Assembly (NCBI GenBank): GCA_012521675.1
Contig: JAAYLU010000016.1
Location: forward strand, 1-45,900
Source of the DNA: Synergistaceae bacterium
GTDB lineage: Bacteria > Synergistota > Synergistia > Synergistales > Aminobacteriaceae
Reading direction: 5' to 3'
DNA length: 45,900 nt
Of this stretch, positions 8,462-15,702 are shown in pieces. A program made the position numbers and the translations under genes. The notes under the pieces were generated by a model. It was not told the DNA's origin. It was given only the letters and a program-made list of their open reading frames with translations, and did no database searches. The first letter of the stretch is position 1. The number at the start of each line of letters is the position of its first letter.

Positions 8462-9784
8462 ATGACACAGAATGCAGAAAGAGAGCAGTGGGGTAGCAAG
8501 TTAGGATTCATCCTGGCAGCGGCCGGCTCCGCGGTCGGACTTGGGAACATATGGCGCTTCCCGTATGTGACCGGGCAGAGCGGCGGAGCGGCCTTCGTCG
8601 TGGTCTACTTGGCACTTGTGATCATCATCGGTTCCTCCGTGATGCTGGCGGAGGTGGCGATAGGCAGAAAGGCACGCCTCAACGCGGTCGGCTCCTTCCA
8701 GAAGCTTGCAGGAGGCCTCTGGCCGGTCGTCGGCTGGATGGGGATCGTCTCCGGCTTCACCATTCTGTCGTTCTACGGGGTCATCGGCGGATGGACGATC
8801 AAGTACTTCTTCCACTCCTTCACCGGCCTGATGGCCGCGGACGCCGGGACCGTGTTCGGCGAATTCGTGTCCAACCAGATGCTGGTCGTCGCCTACCAGG
8901 CGGTCTTCATGGCAGTGACGATCTGGGTGGTCTACAGGGGCGTGGGCGAGGGAATCGAGAAGTACTGCAAGTTCCTCATGCCGGCCCTCTTCCTCATCCT
9001 GATAGTTCTGATCGCGAGATCCGTGACTCTCGAAGGTGCCGGCGCGGGGCTCGACTTCTACCTTAAGCCGGACTTCTCAAAGATCACCGGAACGACAATA
9101 GCGGTCGCGCTGGGACAGGCGTTCTTCTCGCTATCTCTCGGCATGGGCTGCATGATCACCTACGGAAGCTACGTAGACAAGCAGACGGCCCTGCCAAGCT
9201 CGGCGGTGCAGGTCTGCGTCATCGACAGCCTCGTGGCCTTCCTCGCCGGACTCGTCATCTTCCCGGCGGTCTTTGCGTTCGGAGTTGACGCTGGTGCGGG
9301 CCCCGGTCTGACCTTCGTCACTCTTCCCTCGGTCTTCGCCATGATGCCCGGCGGAATGATCTGGTCCGCCCTCTTCTTCCTGCTCCTCTTTATCGCCGCC
9401 CTCACCTCGGCCATCTCGCTTCTCGAGGTCTGCGCCGCGTACTTCATCGACCAGGGATGGACCAGGCCCAAGGCCGCAGTCATCATGGGTTTCCTCATTT
9501 TCCTACTGGGCGTGCCTTGCGCTACCTCCCTGTCGGGAGCACCCAAGGTCTACGGCAAGGACTTCTTCGACGCGATGGACTTCCTTTCCTCCAACGTCCT
9601 CCTTCCGCTCGGCGGAGTCTTCATCTCCCTGTTCGTGGGCTGGTTCTGGACGGACGACGCCCGCAAGGAGGTCACCAACGAGGGCACGATTGGATTCGGT
9701 CTCATGGAGATCTGGATCTGGATATGCCGCGTGGTTGCCCCTGCGGCCATCCTCTACATCTTCTACACCGGCCTTAAGTGGTAA
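8462..9784 (+). CDS. Neurotransmitter:sodium symporter (NSS/SNF) family amino-acid transporter
   Basis: A 440-residue polytopic membrane protein. The unwound TM1 signature GSAVGLGNIWRFPY binds Na+ and substrate in LeuT/MhsT relatives, and the early EVAIGRKAR loop is also typical. About 11-12 hydrophobic segments span the protein, the compact bacterial form. Family members drive uptake of amino acids with Na+; the substrate cannot be told from sequence. Aromatic or branched-chain amino acids or alanine/glycine are all possible. AAGGAGGG lies at 8443-8450, slightly distant from the ATG. It is monocistronic, with its own promoter and terminator, directly upstream of the glycine reductase operon, which suggests a role in feeding amino-acid fermentation. 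Confidence 0.93.
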   Translation: MTQNAEREQWGSKLGFILAAAGSAVGLGNIWRFPYVTGQSGGAAFVVVYLALVIIIGSSVMLAEVAIGRKARLNAVGSFQKLAGGLWPVVGWMGIVSGFTILSFYGVIGGWTIKYFFHSFTGLMAADAGTVFGEFVSNQMLVVAYQAVFMAVTIWVVYRGVGEGIEKYCKFLMPALFLILIVLIARSVTLEGAGAGLDFYLKPDFSKITGTTIAVALGQAFFSLSLGMGCMITYGSYVDKQTALPSSAVQVCVIDSLVAFLAGLVIFPAVFAFGVDAGAGPGLTFVTLPSVFAMMPGGMIWSALFFLLLFIAALTSAISLLEVCAAYFIDQGWTRPKAAVIMGFLIFLLGVPCATSLSGAPKVYGKDFFDAMDFLSSNVLLPLGGVFISLFVGWFWTDDARKEVTNEGTIGFGLMEIWIWICRVVAPAAILYIFYTGLKW

Positions 9785-9843
9785 CCACACCGCGGCGAGT
9801 GGATAAGGCAAGACAAGTATGATGCGCTTCCATTAGGAGGCCT

Positions 9844-9891
9844 GGGCGGCGATCGAACCCTGTGAGGGGAGCGACGCCGCCCGCTTTTTTT
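9844..9891 (+). terminator. Rho-independent terminator after the NSS transporter
   Basis: GGGCGGCG (9844-9851) pairs with CGCCGCCC (9875-9882), then a run of seven T. It isolates the transporter from the riboswitch-controlled operon. Confidence 0.88.
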
Positions 9892-9912
9892 ATGTTGGTT
9901 TGGCGAAAAGGC

Positions 9913-9941
9913 TTGACGCGCTTTTTTCTATGTGTGAAAAT
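9913..9941 (+). promoter_or_regulatory. Promoter of the glycine reductase operon
   Basis: TTGACG at 9913-9918 and GAAAAT at 9936-9941 with 17-base spacing. The predicted transcript starts just before the glycine aptamer at 9965. Confidence 0.6.
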
Positions 9942-9964
9942 GAGTGCGCCTACGGATGAAGGCA

Positions 9965-10052
9965 GCAAGAGAGACTCTCCTGCAAAGTAGGAGAGCGCCG
10001 AAGGGGCAATGCCACCCGGGAGGGGGCGGAAACTCTCAGGCGAAAGGATTGC
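9965..10052 (+). promoter_or_regulatory. Glycine riboswitch aptamer
   Basis: The conserved glycine-binding core is clear: GGAGAG followed by CGCCGAAGGGGCAA (9996-10009), then GGAAACTCTCAGGCGAAAGGA (about 10027-10047). P1 is GCAA/TTGC (9965-9968 with 10049-10052) and P2 is GAGAG (9969-9973) with CTCTC (10033-10037). A side hairpin CTCTCCT/AGGAGAG (9975-9981 with 9989-9995) precedes the core. It lies between the operon promoter and grdX, so glycine should control the glycine reductase operon, most simply by switching it on. Only one full aptamer is present; the next helix is listed separately. Confidence 0.93.
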
Positions 10053-10064
10053 GGCTGGACGGGC

Positions 10065-10110
10065 CTCTGAAGAATATAATAGCTCCCCCCGAAGGGGCTA
10101 TGCGACAGAG
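10065..10110 (+). promoter_or_regulatory. Helix after the glycine aptamer: ghost aptamer or expression platform
   Basis: Outer stem CTCTG (10065-10069) with CAGAG (10106-10110) encloses a hairpin in which ATAGC and CCC (10079-10087) pair with GGGGCTAT (10094-10101) around a CCGAA loop. Singleton glycine riboswitches are known to keep a short helix, called a ghost aptamer, in place of the missing second aptamer; this matches in position and size. No U-tract terminator follows, and the grdX ribosome-binding site GAGGAGG (10138-10144) can pair with upstream GCTCC, so control at translation is plausible. Confidence 0.6.
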
Positions 10111-10152
10111 AGTTGAACCAACCTTGCTCCGCTTCTTCGAGGAGGCGTTAGG

Positions 10153-10545
10153 ATGGCCTGTCGCAGCGTTCTTGTGACCAACAATCCATTTCTTAAAAAC
10201 AGATCGTCGGCATGCGATTTCATCGACGGTTCATCTCTGGATGTCCTGAGACGAACAAGGGACCTGGTTCACATGGGATGGGTCCTCCTCACGCACCCTC
10301 TGTATGGCAACCTTAGGCCGCATCAACACCCCTATCGCTCTGTACTTTTGGAAGGGCCCCGAGGCGGCGCAGCCTCGACGGATCAGCTGTCGCTTGAGTA
10401 CATTGAAAACGCGATAGCCGTCTTCTCCGCGCCCTCGGCGCGCATCATGAGGCCGGAGGACGCCCCGCCCGATGTCAGGGGGGATTTTGCACTCATCGAC
10501 GCGGAGCTGATGAAAGAGAGTCTTTCCCGGTACGGGATTGTCTGA
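10153..10545 (+). CDS. grdX: GrdX family protein
   Basis: A 130-residue protein of the GrdX family, found at the head of glycine/sarcosine/betaine reductase operons; its function is not established. Recognisable features are the N-terminal VTNNPFLKN, the FIDGSSLDVLRRTRDLVH block, LLTHPLYGNLRPHQHPYRS, and an ENAIAVF segment near the C-terminus. No signal peptide or membrane segment is present. Start ATG 10153 has GAGGAGG about 9 bases upstream. Being the first gene behind the glycine riboswitch, it is co-regulated with the reductase. A role in maturation, regulation or stability of the complex is only inference. Confidence 0.88.
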   Translation: MACRSVLVTNNPFLKNRSSACDFIDGSSLDVLRRTRDLVHMGWVLLTHPLYGNLRPHQHPYRSVLLEGPRGGAASTDQLSLEYIENAIAVFSAPSARIMRPEDAPPDVRGDFALIDAELMKESLSRYGIV

Positions 10546-10585
10546 TTGTCACTGTTTCAGTTCTTAACAAAGGGGGTGAATGTCA

Positions 10586-10906
10586 ATGGTCGAACTGACA
10601 AAGGAGAACTTCGACGCCGAGGTCAAGGAGAGCGCCCTTCCGGTGCTGGTTGACTTCTGGGGCCCGAAATGCGGTCCCTGCATGGCGCTGCTTCCCAACG
10701 TCAAGGAGATGGCGAAGGAGTACGAGGGCAAGGTCAAGTTCTGCTCCGTGGATATTTCCGGGAACCGCAGGGTCGCGATCGCCAACAAGGTCATGGGGCT
10801 TCCAGCCTTCCTGTTCTGGAAGGGGGGAGAGGAGGTGGCCCGCATCAGCGGTGGCGAGGTCACTCTGGAGAAGATCAAGGAGAACGTCGAGGGGCTTTTG
10901 AAGTAG
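10586..10906 (+). CDS. trxA: Thioredoxin of the glycine reductase system
   Basis: A 106-residue thioredoxin with the fold motifs LVDFWGPKCGPC (active-site Cys29 and Cys32), VDISGNRRVA and a cis-proline loop GLPAFLFWKGG. The residue before the first Cys is Lys, not the usual Trp (KCGPC instead of WCGPC), in line with the non-standard thioredoxins seen in grd operons. It should pass electrons to selenoprotein A during glycine reduction. ATG 10586 is preferred because the SD-like AGGGGGTGA (10571-10579) is correctly spaced; ATG 10580 is possible and adds two residues. No thioredoxin reductase gene is nearby. Confidence 0.93.
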   Translation: MVELTKENFDAEVKESALPVLVDFWGPKCGPCMALLPNVKEMAKEYEGKVKFCSVDISGNRRVAIANKVMGLPAFLFWKGGEEVARISGGEVTLEKIKENVEGLLK

Positions 10907-10940
10907 CCTTCGGCATCTGAAAAGGGGGGAAAAAGACAGC

Positions 10941-12227
10941 ATGAAACTAGAGCTGCACAGGGTGAAGGTGAACAGGCTGGCCTGGGGCGACAGGACCTTT
11001 GCCGAGAACGGAGTTCTAACGGTCGACAAGCAGGAGCTGCTCTCCGTGCTCTCGGGCGACGAACGCCTGGCCAAGGTCGACGTCGACTTCGCCATGCCCG
11101 GGGAGAGCGTGAGGATACTGCCGGTCAAGGACGTTATCGAGCCGAGGTTCAAGATGGATGGCCCCGGAGGGGTCTTCCCGGGAATGATATCCGACGTGGA
11201 CACGGTGGGCGAGGGCAAGACTCTTGTCCTCACCGGAGCGGCGGTGGTCACCACCGGAAAGATAGTGCGCTTCCAGGAGGGCATAATCGACATGAAGGGG
11301 CCGGGGGCGGAGTACACCCCCTATTCCGGCACCTGCAACATTGTCGTCATACTCGAGAACGTGGACGGAATCGATAAGCACGATCACGAAACCGCATGCA
11401 GGATAGCCGGGTTGAAGGCGGCCGCCTACCTGGCGGAGAAGTGCCTCGACGCGAAGGTGGATTCGGTCGAGACCTACGAGACACCGCCGCTCAAGGACGC
11501 CATGCACGCCCACCCCGGGCTGCCCAAGGTCGCCTATCTCTACATGCTGCAATCGCAGGGGCTTCTGCACGACACCTACGTCTACGGAGTGGACGCCAAG
11601 AAGATACTGCCTACTCTGATCAACCCGACGGAGGTCATGGACGGCGCGATAGTGTCCGGAAACTGCGTCTCGGCGTGCGACAAGAACAACACATACTCGC
11701 ACCAGAACAACCCCATCATCTATAATATGTTCAAGCGCCACGGCAAGGACTTCAACTTCCTCGGCTGCATAATCACCAACGAGAACGTGACACTGGCCGA
11801 CAAGAAGAGAAGCTCCTCCTACTCGATAAACCTGGCGAAGACCCTGGGAGTCGAGGGACTGCTGATCTCCGAAGAGGGCTTCGGCAACCCGGACGCCGAC
11901 CTGATCATGAACTGCTGGAAGGCGGAGCGCTCCGGCATCAAGACCACTCTTCTCACCGACGAGTACGCCGGCCAGGACGGAGCGAGCCAGTCGCTCGCCG
12001 ACTCCTGCCCGGAGGGGGACGCCTGCGTGACGGCGGGGAACGCCAACGAGGTCATAGTTCTGCCTCCGATGGAAAAGGTCATAGGGTTCCCGGAGGAGGC
12101 TAACGTGATAGCCGGAGGTTGGCAGGGGTCCCTCGCCGACGACGGCACGATCACGGTCGAGCTCCAGGCGATACTTGGTTCCACTAACGAGCTCGGTTTT
12201 ACCAAGCTCGGGGCGTACACAATCTGA
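10941..12227 (+). CDS. grdE: Glycine reductase component B, alpha/beta proprotein GrdE
   Basis: A 428-residue proprotein of protein B, the substrate-specific subunit of glycine reductase. It is cleaved so that a cysteine becomes a pyruvoyl group that forms a Schiff base with glycine. The cleavage site is seen as Asn241-Cys242 in VSGNCVSACDKN, at the position known for clostridial GrdE. The following TYSHQNNP is also conserved. It lacks selenocysteine, as expected for GrdE. The SD is a GGGGGGA run (about 10922-10928). A 65-base gap with a weak GGTTGC/GCAACC hairpin (12231-12253) precedes grdA. Confidence 0.95.
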   Translation: MKLELHRVKVNRLAWGDRTFAENGVLTVDKQELLSVLSGDERLAKVDVDFAMPGESVRILPVKDVIEPRFKMDGPGGVFPGMISDVDTVGEGKTLVLTGAAVVTTGKIVRFQEGIIDMKGPGAEYTPYSGTCNIVVILENVDGIDKHDHETACRIAGLKAAAYLAEKCLDAKVDSVETYETPPLKDAMHAHPGLPKVAYLYMLQSQGLLHDTYVYGVDAKKILPTLINPTEVMDGAIVSGNCVSACDKNNTYSHQNNPIIYNMFKRHGKDFNFLGCIITNENVTLADKKRSSSYSINLAKTLGVEGLLISEEGFGNPDADLIMNCWKAERSGIKTTLLTDEYAGQDGASQSLADSCPEGDACVTAGNANEVIVLPPMEKVIGFPEEANVIAGGWQGSLADDGTITVELQAILGSTNELGFTKLGAYTI

Positions 12228-12292
12228 TCCGGTTGCACGAACGACGGGCAACCAAAACAGTCAATAGAGAATAAACCAGGAGGTACGAGAGC

Positions 12293-12769
12293 ATGGGAAA
12301 GCTCGCAGGAAAGAAATTGCTTCTCCTCGGTGAAAGAGACGGCGTCCCCGGCCCCGCTATGGAGGCTTGCCTCAAGGATAGCGGAGCGGAGATCACCTTC
12401 TCGGTCACCGAGTGCTTCGTATGAACCGCCGCAGGCGCCATGGATCTGCAGAATCAGCAGCGCATCAAAGACGCCGCTGAGAAGTACGGGCCGGAGAATC
12501 TGGTCGTCGTCTTGGGATCGTCCGACGCCGAGGGCGCGGAGATCTACGCCGAGACGGTGAGCAACGGAGACCCGACATTTGCAGGTCCATTGGCCGGAGT
12601 CCAGTCTGGACTCGCTGTATACCACGTGTTCGAGCAGGAGATTAGGGACGAGTGCGACGCGGCCGCTTGGGAGGAGCAGATCAGCATGATGGAGATGGTG
12701 CTCGACCCCGAGAAGCTGGCGGAGTCCGTTAGCGGCATCAGGTCGCAGTTCAGCAAGTTCGCCCTGTAG
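12293..12769 (+). CDS. grdA: Glycine reductase selenoprotein A (Sec44, in-frame UGA)
   Basis: A 158-residue selenoprotein if the in-frame TGA at 12422-12424 is read as selenocysteine 44. The surrounding residues ECFV[14 protein letters not shown] are the invariant GrdA active site, where Sec carries the carboxymethyl group from protein B to protein C. The frame is continuous before and after the TGA and ends at 12769. ATG 12293 has AGGAGG about 10 bases upstream. Gene callers would split it into a short piece and an ORF from 12440. A small CGCC-GCA-GGCG hairpin (12427-12437) follows the TGA. The length and active site match clostridial GrdA, so this is not a pseudogene. Confidence 0.96.
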
Positions 12770-12786
12770 GAGGGGAGGTCGTCATC

Positions 12787-14094
12787 GTGTCATACCGGAT
12801 CATTCACTACATCAACCAGTTTTACGCCGGCATAGGTGGAGAGGAGAAGGCGGACATCGCCCCCGAGATCCGCGAGGGCATTGTCGGGCCCGGGCAGGCG
12901 TTCAAGGCCGCGCTCGGCGCCGATGCCGAGATCGTAGCTACAGTGATCTGCGGCGACTCCTACTTCGCATCGAACATGGAGAAGACCGCGGACGAAATTC
13001 TGGGTATGATGAAAAAGTACAAGCCCGATGCGGTAATCGCCGGCCCCGCCTTCAACGCGGGCCGCTACGGAACCGCGTGCGGCGCTCTTGGCGAGGCGGT
13101 AGTCAAGGAGCTGGGCATACCGGTCGTTTCCGGAATGTACCCGGAGAACCCCGGCGCAGAGATGTACAAGAAGAGCTTCTTCATCGTCGAGACTCCCGAC
13201 AGCGCCGCCGGGATGAGGAAGGCCGTCCCCGCGATGGCCGCTCTCGTGCTCAAGCTGCTCAAGGGAGAGGAGCTCGGGACCCCGACAGAGGAGGGCTACA
13301 TCGAGCGAGGCATCAGGAAGAACAAGTTCTACGAGAAGCTCGCCGCCGAGCGGGCGGTCGACATGTTCGTAGCCAAGCTCAAGGGCGAGCCCTTCGTCAC
13401 CGAGTATCCGATGCCCGTCTTCGACCGGGTTCCACCCAGTCCGGCCATAAAGGACATGAAGGAAGCGGTCATCGCCCTCGTCACGTCGGGCGGCATCTGC
13501 CCGGTCGGCAACCCGGACCACATCGAGGCCTCCAGCGCCAGCAAGTTCGGCGAGTACGACATCACCGGCGTGGACGACCTCACGTGCGACGCATACTGCA
13601 CTGCGCACGGCGGCTACGACGCCACCTACGCGGACCAGGACGCCGACAGAGTGCTTCCGGTCGACGTTCTGCGCGAGATGGAGAGAGAGGGCGTCTTCAA
13701 GAAGCTGCACAACAAGTTCTACTCGACGGTAGGCAACGGCACCGCCGTCGCCAGCTCCAAGCGCTTCGCTGTCGAGATAGCCGAGAGGCTCATTGCCGAC
13801 GGGGTCACCGCCGTGATCCTCACCTCCACCTGAGGCACCTGCACTCGTTGCGGTGCAACGATGGTGAAGGAGATAGAGAGAGCGGGGCTTCCGGTGGTTC
13901 ACGTGTGCACCATCGTCCCGATATCCCTGACGGTGGGCGCCAACAGGATAGTCCCGGCGGTGGCGATACCCTACCCGCTGGGCGACCCGTCCAGGACCAT
14001 GGCCGAAGAGAAGGAGATCAGGCGTCACTTGGTGGAGAAGTCCCTAAAGGCGCTTCAGACGGAGATAACGGAACAGACGGTATTCACCGACTGA
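12787..14094 (+). CDS. grdB: Glycine reductase component B gamma, selenoprotein GrdB (Sec349, in-frame UGA)
   Basis: A 435-residue selenoprotein from GTG 12787 to the stop at 14092-14094, reading the TGA at 13831-13833 as Sec349. The context is TST-Sec-GTCTRCGATMVKEIE, the active site of GrdB, which attacks the glycine carbon bound to GrdE. N-terminal features are IHYINQFYAGIGGEEKAD and ICGDSYFASN. AGGAGGGGAGG lies just upstream of the start (12768-12778). A well-formed SECIS-type hairpin follows the UGA. Paired with GrdE, it specifies glycine rather than sarcosine or betaine reductase, whose B subunits have other names. Confidence 0.96.
13842..13866 (+). promoter_or_regulatory. Bacterial SECIS element of grdB
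   Basis: A perfect 6-bp stem CGTTGC (13846-13851)/GCAACG (13855-13860) is closed by a GGT loop 19-21 bases after the UGA. It is extended below by CAC (13842-13844)/GTG (13864-13866) across an internal loop. Bacterial SelB recognises such a hairpin immediately downstream of the Sec codon, with a G/U in the loop. Confidence 0.7.
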
Positions 14095-14107
14095 TTCCGT
14101 TGCGTAT

Positions 14108-14133
14108 GCGGCCGGGCCACCAGGCCCGGCCGC
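14108..14133 (+). other. GC-rich hairpin between grdB and grdC
   Basis: A perfect 11-bp stem GCGGCCGGGCC (14108-14118)/GGCCCGGCCGC (14123-14133) with an ACCA loop lies in the 69-base grdB-grdC gap. No U-tract follows, so it is not a classical terminator. A stability or processing element that separates the grdE-A-B and grdC-D parts of the message is plausible. Confidence 0.65.
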
Positions 14134-14163
14134 GCGAGAAAAGTACAAGGAGGTTGGTACGCC

Positions 14164-15696
14164 ATGGCAACAGTAGGTATCAAAGGATACGCCTACTGCC
14201 TTAACCACGCCCCCGAGACCGGTCTTCACTACGGGAACACACCTTACGTGGAGAGGATGACGAAGGGAGAGACGGAGTTTTTAAAAGAACTGCCCTCGTT
14301 CATGCAGAGCTTCGAGGAGGCCAGGGATTACGCCCCGAACCAGGCCTACATCGGCGGGATCCCCATAGAGAAGCTCGGGGATACCCCGCAGCCCTGGTAC
14401 GAGAACAGGCTTCCGGATTCCAGCCGTTACGGTGCTTATGGTGAGATCATGCCCGAGGACGAGTTCCTCGGACTGATGGATATATGCGATGTCTTCGACA
14501 TAATCTGGTTGGAGAAGGGCTTCGCGGCGTCCGTGAGGGAGAAGTTGAAGCAGAGCCCCGTGATGAACGACGCCATCCTCTCGCGGCTGGAGGAGGGACA
14601 CGACCTCTCCGAGATAGAAAATGAGACGACCAACCGCAAGGCGGTGCCTCTCTTCCACGGAGGGAAGACGGTCGGATGCGTGCGCAACGGGCATGATATA
14701 GACGACTGTTTGTTTGCCTACGTCCTGCTTGAGAACCTTGCCAGCAAGACTAGCGCGCTGCTCTCGCTGCTGCACCTGCTGAAGAACACCGGCATGGCCC
14801 CGGAGGAGGTCGACTTCATCGTCGAGTGCTCCGAGGAGGCCGCCGGCGACATGAACCAGCGCGGAGGGGGCAACTTCGCCAAGGCGATAGCCGAGATAGC
14901 CGGATGCGTGAACGCCAGCGGCTTCGACGTCAGGAGTTTCTGCGCCGGTCCTGTAAACGGCATGATCGCGGCGGCGACCCAGGTCGCCTGCGGTGCCCGG
15001 GACAACTGCATCGTAGTCGCCGGAGGGGCTGTGCCGAAACTCTTCATGAATGGCCGGGATCACGTGAAGAAGAAGCTCCCCGCGCTCGAGGACTGTCTGG
15101 GAAGCTTCGCCGTCCTGCTGACGCCCGACGATGGCACTCTGCCCGTCATGCGACTCGACGTGCTCGGCAAGCACTCGGTCGGTGCCGGGTCGTCCCCCCA
15201 GGCGGTGACGACAGCCCTCATCCTCGAGCCCCTCGAGAAGGCCGGTCTCTCCTTCCTTGACGTTGACAAGTACGCCTCCGAGATGCACATCAACGAGATC
15301 ACCCTGCCCGCGGGCGCGGGTGACGTCCCGCTGGCCAACATCAAGATTACAGCGGCTCTTGCCGTCACCAAGAAGGCGATAGAGAGGGCCGACATGATGA
15401 AGTTCGTGGAGGAGCGCGGGGTCCCCGGAATAGCCCACACCCAGGGGCACATTCCCTCGGGCGTGCCCTTCATAGGTCACGCATGTGACGCGATGAAGGA
15501 GGGCAGGATGAAGAGGGCCATGGTCATCGGCAAGGGAAGCCTCTTCCTCGCTCGCCTCACCAACCTCGCCGACGGCGCCTCCTTCCTGATAGAGCCGCCG
15601 ACCGGTGCGAAGGGCGGGGTGTCGGCCGTCTCAAAGGACGACATCAAGTCCCTTCTCCTCGAGGTCCTGTCCGAGCTTGCGAGCAAGCTCGAATAA
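14164..15696 (+). CDS. grdC: Glycine reductase component C, beta subunit GrdC
   Basis: A 510-residue beta subunit of protein C, the acetyl-phosphate-forming part of glycine reductase. It resembles thiolase-fold condensing enzymes (FabH-like): EVDFIVECSEEAAGD, a cysteine-containing CAGPVNGMIAAATQVACG stretch, and HTQGHIPSGVPFIGHACD near the C-terminus. With GrdD it accepts the carboxymethyl group from selenoprotein A and releases acetyl phosphate. AAGGAGG sits about 8-10 bases before ATG 14164. grdD follows six bases after its stop. Confidence 0.95.
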   Translation: MATVGIKGYAYCLNHAPETGLHYGNTPYVERMTKGETEFLKELPSFMQSFEEARDYAPNQAYIGGIPIEKLGDTPQPWYENRLPDSSRYGAYGEIMPEDEFLGLMDICDVFDIIWLEKGFAASVREKLKQSPVMNDAILSRLEEGHDLSEIENETTNRKAVPLFHGGKTVGCVRNGHDIDDCLFAYVLLENLASKTSALLSLLHLLKNTGMAPEEVDFIVECSEEAAGDMNQRGGGNFAKAIAEIAGCVNASGFDVRSFCAGPVNGMIAAATQVACGARDNCIVVAGGAVPKLFMNGRDHVKKKLPALEDCLGSFAVLLTPDDGTLPVMRLDVLGKHSVGAGSSPQAVTTALILEPLEKAGLSFLDVDKYASEMHINEITLPAGAGDVPLANIKITAALAVTKKAIERADMMKFVEERGVPGIAHTQGHIPSGVPFIGHACDAMKEGRMKRAMVIGKGSLFLARLTNLADGASFLIEPPTGAKGGVSAVSKDDIKSLLLEVLSELASKLE

Positions 15697-15702
15697 GCGG
15701 CG

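Noticed and set aside
10079-10101. Hairpin after the glycine aptamer as a rho-independent terminator
   Set aside because: No U-tract follows; its enclosure in CTCTG/CAGAG fits a ghost aptamer or platform helix better.
12422-13833. In-frame stops in grdA and grdB as evidence of pseudogenes
   Set aside because: Both TGAs fall at the known selenocysteine positions with conserved flanking residues and intact downstream frames.
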